This document shows, one piece after another, positions 59,820 to 64,000 of a stretch of 64,000 nt of DNA; position 1 is the first letter of the stretch, and each line of letters begins with the position of its first letter. The stretch is from NCBI RefSeq assembly GCF_000019965.1, contig NC_010571.1, positions 3,233,001 to 3,297,000 on the forward strand, read 5' to 3'. The position numbers and the translations under genes are program-made. This DNA is from Opitutus terrae PB90-1 (lineage in GTDB: Bacteria; Verrucomicrobiota; Verrucomicrobiia; Opitutales; Opitutaceae). The notes below the pieces were generated by a model. The model worked only from the letters and a program-made list of their open reading frames with translations, was not told the DNA's origin and did no database searches.

Positions 59820-60392
59820 TCAGCGAGGCGCGCGCGCGAGCCGCGCGAACACGGCCACATGAACGGCCAACAGGAGCGGATACAAAAACGTTGGCAGCAG
59901 GCTCAGCGGCAGGTGGGTGAACGGCTGCAGCGAGCCGGGGGCGGCGAGTTCCAACCGCACGGCGCTGACCACCACCCACACGAGATCGGCACAGCCGGCG
60001 ACATTCCAGATCGCGATCGCGCGCCGTCGCGTCGGCTCGGCCAAGGGCAGCGCGGTGAGGAGGATTGCGAAGAGCGCAACCGTGCAATCGCCAAGTCCGC
60101 CGGGCACGGCGATCCGGGCCGGGAGGTCGCCCCGTTGTTGCAGGACCAGGAAGTAAAAGCCGACGAAGCGCGTGGCGTGCAGCAACACCAGCATCCGCAG
60201 GCCGGCGCCGTCGACCCAGGTGTGAAAAGGCGGGACGAGCCGGTAGGCGAGCACGAGCAGGCCGGCGAGGATGAAGAGCGTGGCGGGCAGAGCCAGCGCG
60301 GGGGCTTGCTGCCACAGCGCGAACCGCCCGGCGGCGAGCGCGGCAAAAAACCATGTCCAGATCGCGATCCGGATGCCGAGTGGGGTATTCAT
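59820..60392 (-). CDS. Multi-TM membrane protein of unknown function
   Basis: A 190-residue integral membrane protein with about five TM segments (MNTPLGIRIAIWTWFFAALA, LPATLFILAGLLVLAYRLV, and others). A conserved-looking HATRFVGFYFLVLQQRG segment lies at about 72-88. It ends 38 bp before the pilin-like gene on the same strand. I do not recognise a named family. The start ATG at 60392 precedes the first hydrophobic segment; the longer open frame upstream is repeat sequence. Confidence 0.7.
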   Translation of the reverse strand: MNTPLGIRIAIWTWFFAALAAGRFALWQQAPALALPATLFILAGLLVLAYRLVPPFHTWVDGAGLRMLVLLHATRFVGFYFLVLQQRGDLPARIAVPGGLGDCTVALFAILLTALPLAEPTRRRAIAIWNVAGCADLVWVVVSAVRLELAAPGSLQPFTHLPLSLLPTFLYPLLLAVHVAVFARLARAPR

Positions 60393-60479
60393 CGCCGCCC
60401 GTCGTATTGGCGGGAAACGGGCGGGTTGACGAGGCACAAACGATCGCGACGGTGCGAGCGGGCGCAGCGCGCGTTTCCG

Positions 60480-60541
60480 ACACGGGCAAGATGCCCACGA
60501 GGCTCGCTCAGACGGACACGGGCAAGATGCCCGTGCCACGA
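60480..60541. repeat. Tandem ACACGGGCAAGATGCCC palindromes
   Basis: Two copies of a CACGGGCAAGATGCCC(G/A) hairpin (60481-60497 and 60517-60535), followed by GTGCCACG, in the 199-bp gap between the TolC-family gene and the membrane protein gene. Confidence 0.8.
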
Positions 60542-60591
60542 AGCCGCGGGGGTGGCGACCGCGCCTCCACCCAAACGGCGGGCGTGGCGGG

Positions 60592-62094
60592 TTACTGGCC
60601 GACGGCCACGTGATAGCGCTGCAGCGAGCTGGCCTCGAGCTGATGAAGATTCGCGATGGCGATGCGCAGATTGACGCGCGCGAGCAACTCGTTCACGCGG
60701 GTCGTCTCGAGGTCGTCCTGGATCTGGAGCACCTGGCGGCTGGTGGAGAGGCCGGCCTTGAAGCGGGCGAGCTCGAGTTCGTATTGGCGCGTCGCCAGCT
60801 CGGTGGCCTTGGCGTTGATCTCGACGCTCTGCTGATTGGTTTCGACGGCGCGCACGGCGGTGCGCACCTGCACGAGCAGATTCTGGTCGAGCTGGCGCAG
60901 CCGCGTTTCCTGCTGACGGAGCGACGCGAGCGCGGCGCGATAGCGCGCACGATCGGCGTGCAGCCCCCAAGGCACGGAGACCGAAAGGCCGAGCTGCCAG
61001 TTTTCGGCTTCGCCGTTGGAGGTGCGGTCGACCGCGCCCCGATAGGAACGATCGACGCCACTGTAGCCCACGGCGCCGTCGAGATCGAGGGTGGGCAGCC
61101 GGGAGTTGCGCGCGTTGCGAGCATCAATCTCCAGCTGGCGGATGACGGTCTGCGTCGCGAGGAAGTCGGGTTGATTGTCGCGCGCGAGCTTGTAGGACAG
61201 GTCGAAGGACGGCGTGGGCTCGTGATACGGCGTCAGCCCGACGGTGCCGAGGGAGCTGTCGAACTCGAACTGGCCGATCAGCGCGAGCAATTCGTCCTCG
61301 CGGTTGTGCACGCCCTGCTCGGCGACGACCACGCCGTTGCGCGCGTTGGCGATGCCGACTTCGGCGGTGAGCACGTCGAGATCCGTCGCGACGCCGGTGA
61401 GCTTGCGGGTCTTGTTCTCCTCGTAGAGCCGTTCGGCCAGCCGCAGGCTGTGCTGTTTCACCGCGAGCTGTTCGCGGGCGAAGACCAAATTGAAGTAGGC
61501 GGCTTCGGTGTCGCGGATCACCTGGAGCACCTGGCCCTGCAGATCGAGGTGGGCGATTTCGACGCCGAGTTTGGTGCGCTCGATGGCGGCGCGGTTGACC
61601 GCGAGTCCGGCGCCGCGAAGCAGCGGCTGCGTGACGGTGAGGACGACGTCGTTGCCGTAGATCGGATTGAACGGCCCGGAGGTGTAGCGGCCGGTGCCGG
61701 ACGTGAAGCTGCCGGCGTTGCGATCGAGATTGGTGCTGACGTTGAGGCGGGCGCCGGTGGGGACGAGTTGGGAGACGCCGAGCCGGGCGCTGGAGTAGTC
61801 GTTGCGCGCGCCGCCGAGGACGAGCGCGTCCTGCGTGAACCGGCGGTCGAGGCTCGCGGTGAACGTGGGCTCGAATGCCGCCTGGGCGACAGCGAGTGAT
61901 TCGCGCGCGACATCGGAGGAGAACGACTGCACCTTGATGGAAAAATTCTTCTCCAGCGCCCGGACGATGCATTCCTCGACGGTGAGGGTCGGCGCGGTGG
62001 CGAGCGGCGGCGGAGCGGCGGGCTCCTCGGCGCAAACGAAGCCGGTGAAAGCGGCGAGGATCAGGGCGAACACACGAGCGGTGAAGCGGGACAT
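60592..62094 (-). CDS. TolC-family outer-membrane efflux protein
   Basis: A 500-residue outer membrane channel of the OEP family. A signal peptide (FTARVFALILAAFTGFVCA) is followed by two OEP repeats, each with long coiled-coil helices (QVIRDTEAAYFNLVFAREQL, and LDQNLLVQVRTAVRAVETNQ). Typical TolC motifs TLxEAI-like (TVEECIVRALEKNF) start the mature part. An ATG at 62094 is used. No membrane-fusion protein or RND pump is adjacent in the window. Confidence 0.92.
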   Translation of the reverse strand: MSRFTARVFALILAAFTGFVCAEEPAAPPPLATAPTLTVEECIVRALEKNFSIKVQSFSSDVARESLAVAQAAFEPTFTASLDRRFTQDALVLGGARNDYSSARLGVSQLVPTGARLNVSTNLDRNAGSFTSGTGRYTSGPFNPIYGNDVVLTVTQPLLRGAGLAVNRAAIERTKLGVEIAHLDLQGQVLQVIRDTEAAYFNLVFAREQLAVKQHSLRLAERLYEENKTRKLTGVATDLDVLTAEVGIANARNGVVVAEQGVHNREDELLALIGQFEFDSSLGTVGLTPYHEPTPSFDLSYKLARDNQPDFLATQTVIRQLEIDARNARNSRLPTLDLDGAVGYSGVDRSYRGAVDRTSNGEAENWQLGLSVSVPWGLHADRARYRAALASLRQQETRLRQLDQNLLVQVRTAVRAVETNQQSVEINAKATELATRQYELELARFKAGLSTSRQVLQIQDDLETTRVNELLARVNLRIAIANLHQLEASSLQRYHVAVGQ

Positions 62095-62112
62095 GAGAGG
62101 AAGAGCCGTCAA

Positions 62113-62653
62113 AGTGAGGGGGAGAACACGAGCGGTGTCGAAAAGTTACTCGCTGGCGGCGCCGTGATGACGCCAATGACCCGATCCGGGAACTCGCTCG
62201 ACATGGCGCGTGAGACGGGGCGCGGGGCAGAAAGTTTCACCGGCGAAAGTCGGACCGCACGGGCCGTTGGCGCAGGAGCGACCTAGCGCGGGGACGAGAC
62301 GATGCGGGTGCCTCGGCTCAAAATGCGAGAAAGGTGTACGGGCCGGGCTCATGAGGCCGCAAAATCTCGGGGGAACGCGCGGCGGATTCGAGAGCAAACG
62401 TGGTGAACGGTCCGGCCCTCAGATGAACGGCGCGACGCTTGGCGCAGCGGCGCGCTCGGGCGCACCGAAAACAAAGGGCCGGCAGAGGCCGGCCCTGAGC
62501 TGAACGGATAATGCCCGGGCGGAAATCCGCGGGCATGAGGGCGCATCTCGCTTCCTGCAAACCCACGGGCGAGACGCCCGTCCCACGTGGCATGGGCGTT
62601 CCGCCCAGGTCGGAAAAATGAGATGCTCCGCGGGCGTGGCAGAGGGTCGCGGT
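62113..62653. repeat. 541-bp repeat-rich spacer
   Basis: No gene. From left to right: an unremarkable 365-bp part, then GGGCCGGC AGAG GCCGGCCC (62476-62495), an ATGCCCG ... CGGGCAT inverted pair (62511-62536), and the MITE-like element reported separately. Confidence 0.65.
62541..62629. mobile_element. 89-bp MITE-like composite repeat, copy 2 (inverted)
   Basis: The reverse complement of this element is nearly the same as 20893-20981: the same two palindromes (ACGGGCGAGACGCCCGT at 62564-62580 and TGGGCGTTCCGCCCA at 62593-62607), the CCACGTGG linker, GTTTGCAGGAA and terminal inverted repeats (GCGCATCTCG / GAGATGCTCC). The length is exactly equal to that of copy 1. Confidence 0.8.
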
Positions 62654-64000
62654 TTACTGCGGGGTCGGCTCGGATTTCTTGAGCTCCTCGGTGACCACCT
62701 CGTTCAGATATGCGCTGGCGCCGACGCGGCCGGTGGCCATGGCGAGCTGGGTGCGCGCCGCGGCAAACTGAGGATTGGCCTCCGACGCCTCGGGCACCTT
62801 TTTGTCGGCCGCGTAGACGATCAGCCCGTGTTCGCGCGCGATCATCATGTCCAAAACTTGGCCCTTATCGAGCCGCTCGAGGGCACCGTAAACCGTGTAG
62901 TCGAGATCCTGCGGCGGCTGCCGGCGCGTGAAGGGTGCGAGCATCTTCGCCTCGATCTTCACGGTGTTCGCGCTGGCGGCGGCGGCCACCGCATCGGTGA
63001 AGTTGGCGCCGGCCTTGACCCGGCTCTCGATCGCGCTGCGGATCGTGCGGCCGAGTTCGACGAAGCGCTTGCGCTTCTCACTCTCGCGGTAATCGGCGAG
63101 GACCTGCTCGCGTACCTCGACGAAGGCGGGTTTGCGGGAGGGTTGCAGGTCCTGCCAGAAGAGCACGACAGAACCCGTCGGAGCCGTGAGCGCATCGGAG
63201 ATCCTATGGTTGGGACCGAGCTTGAACGCTTCGCCGGCGATTTCCTGGCTGCCGCCGAATTCGGCGGGACCGGCTTCGCGCGTGAACGGCGCGAGCGACT
63301 TCAGCGTGATGCCCTGCGCGGCGAGGTAGCTGGTGAACTCGGGGATGCCGGGCTTCAGCTTTTTCTCGAACAGCGAGTAGGCGAAGTCAGAGGCGTTCTT
63401 CGCCGCGATCCGGCGGGCGCGTTCCTGCTTGAGCGCGGCTTCCACCTGGGGCCGCACGGCGGCGTAATCCACGGCGGGATCGGTCTTGGCGGGCGCCTTG
63501 GCGTCGGCGGCCGGCTTGGGGAAACGCGCCGGGTTCGCGTCGTAGAAGGCGCGCACCTCGGCCTCGGTCACCTGGATCGTCGGCAAAATGGCCTGCAGCG
63601 AAAACTCGGCATAATCGACGACGACGCGCGGCGGGATCTCGTAGCGAAACGCGTTCTCCTCGTAAAACTTGGTCAGGAGCTCGTCGGTCGCGGGAATCGT
63701 GGGATTGAAGCCCGCATAGTCGATCGTGGCGACGCCGAGCGTCCAGCTCGCGTCGGCCTGTTCGAGCTGCATCCGGACCTCGGCCGGCAGCACGTAGCCA
63801 GGCCCGGCGATCAGCCGCTGCACTTTGTTGATGCGCACGTCGTCGGAGAGGACGCGGGTGACACTGGCTTCGTTGAAACCGGCGCGGTTCGATTTCAGGG
63901 AATCACGGAACGTGGCGTAACGCTGCGCGTCGAACTGGCCGTCGGCGCCCGCGAAGATGCGCAGCGACTTGATCGCGTCAGTGATCTCCTGCTGGGTCGC
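62654..64000 (-). CDS. PpiD/SurA-like periplasmic foldase, C-terminal part
   Basis: About 449 residues are visible; the gene continues beyond the right edge. The rightmost visible part (IKSLRIFAGADGQFDAQRYA, then TFRDSLK) matches the SurA_N_3 domain of PpiD-type chaperones (FxxNGQFDxxxYxxxL). A PPIC-type rotamase region is not strongly conserved in the visible part. Many helical segments (LEQADASWTLGVATIDYA) follow. The N-terminal TM anchor, expected in PpiD, lies outside. It probably assists folding of exported proteins. Confidence 0.85.
   Translation of the reverse strand, partial: ATQQEITDAIKSLRIFAGADGQFDAQRYATFRDSLKSNRAGFNEASVTRVLSDDVRINKVQRLIAGPGYVLPAEVRMQLEQADASWTLGVATIDYAGFNPTIPATDELLTKFYEENAFRYEIPPRVVVDYAEFSLQAILPTIQVTEAEVRAFYDANPARFPKPAADAKAPAKTDPAVDYAAVRPQVEAALKQERARRIAAKNASDFAYSLFEKKLKPGIPEFTSYLAAQGITLKSLAPFTREAGPAEFGGSQEIAGEAFKLGPNHRISDALTAPTGSVVLFWQDLQPSRKPAFVEVREQVLADYRESEKRKRFVELGRTIRSAIESRVKAGANFTDAVAAAASANTVKIEAKMLAPFTRRQPPQDLDYTVYGALERLDKGQVLDMMIAREHGLIVYAADKKVPEASEANPQFAAARTQLAMATGRVGASAYLNEVVTEELKKSEPTPQ

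Overview
The window is one contiguous piece of a GC-rich Gram-negative genome. Lipopolysaccharide genes (Kdo transferase), a TolC-type channel, a porin and many signal peptides show an outer membrane. The best fit is a member of Opitutaceae (Verrucomicrobiota). That rests on the exosortase, secreted proteins with Ig-like domains, an 'IRAVGPSL' C-terminal domain of a kind I associate with Verrucomicrobiota, and very dense palindromic intergenic repeats. The assignment is an inference, because there is no rRNA here to confirm it.

Layout. 0-2.2 kb: pyrR-pyrB-pyrC pyrimidine operon on the minus strand (pyrC cut by the window edge). 2.4-12.6 kb: a very large secreted subtilase, a Rad3-type helicase fused to a RecB/Cas4-like nuclease domain, recO, a DUF502 protein, an Ig-domain protein and ybeY. 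12.9-16.7 kb: a three-gene, Tat-exported molybdenum hydroxylase resembling PaoABC. 16.8-20.8 kb: a PgpH-type HD phosphodiesterase, phoH and a HIT hydrolase. 21.2-24.5 kb: a TetR regulator with a palindromic operator, a FabF-type ketosynthase and an exosortase. 24.6-29 kb: a GH43 glycosidase and an M16 peptidase. 29-34.3 kb: an accessory stretch with an unrecognised membrane protein, a transposase remnant, a frameshifted gene, a DGPF/YCII protein and a Sel1-repeat protein, interrupted by waaA. 34.3-37.5 kb: a metallophosphoesterase and two lipid-type glycosyltransferases in one operon. 37.7-43.1 kb: an SNF2 ATPase, a PTS IIA protein and a ClC channel.

43.4-53.8 kb is a complete phosphate locus: porin, pstS-pstC-pstA-pstB-phoU-phoB-phoR, then a convergent DUF47-pit pair. 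Together these cover outer-membrane entry, high-affinity ABC import, two-component control and low-affinity import. PstC carries an unusual periplasmic insertion of about 230 residues. 53.9-64 kb: a DUF218 protein, tRNA-His, an EEP-family hydrolase, trpA, a diguanylate cyclase response regulator overlapping miaA, a small pilin-like group, a TolC-family protein and a PpiD/SurA-like foldase cut by the window edge.

The most striking feature is between and inside the genes. Several families of structured repeats recur: (i) 17-23 bp palindromes centred on CGGGCGTCTCGCCCG-like cores, (ii) GTAGCCGG...CCGGCTAC and GTAGGGC...GCCCTAC elements, (iii) degenerate short-period tandem arrays of 6, 7 or 9 nt units, often in inverted pairs, and (iv) two copies of an 89 bp composite element with terminal inverted repeats. 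Some of these lie in frame inside coding genes (the helicase, the exosortase and probably the PstB N-terminus). No transposase able to explain them is present in the window.
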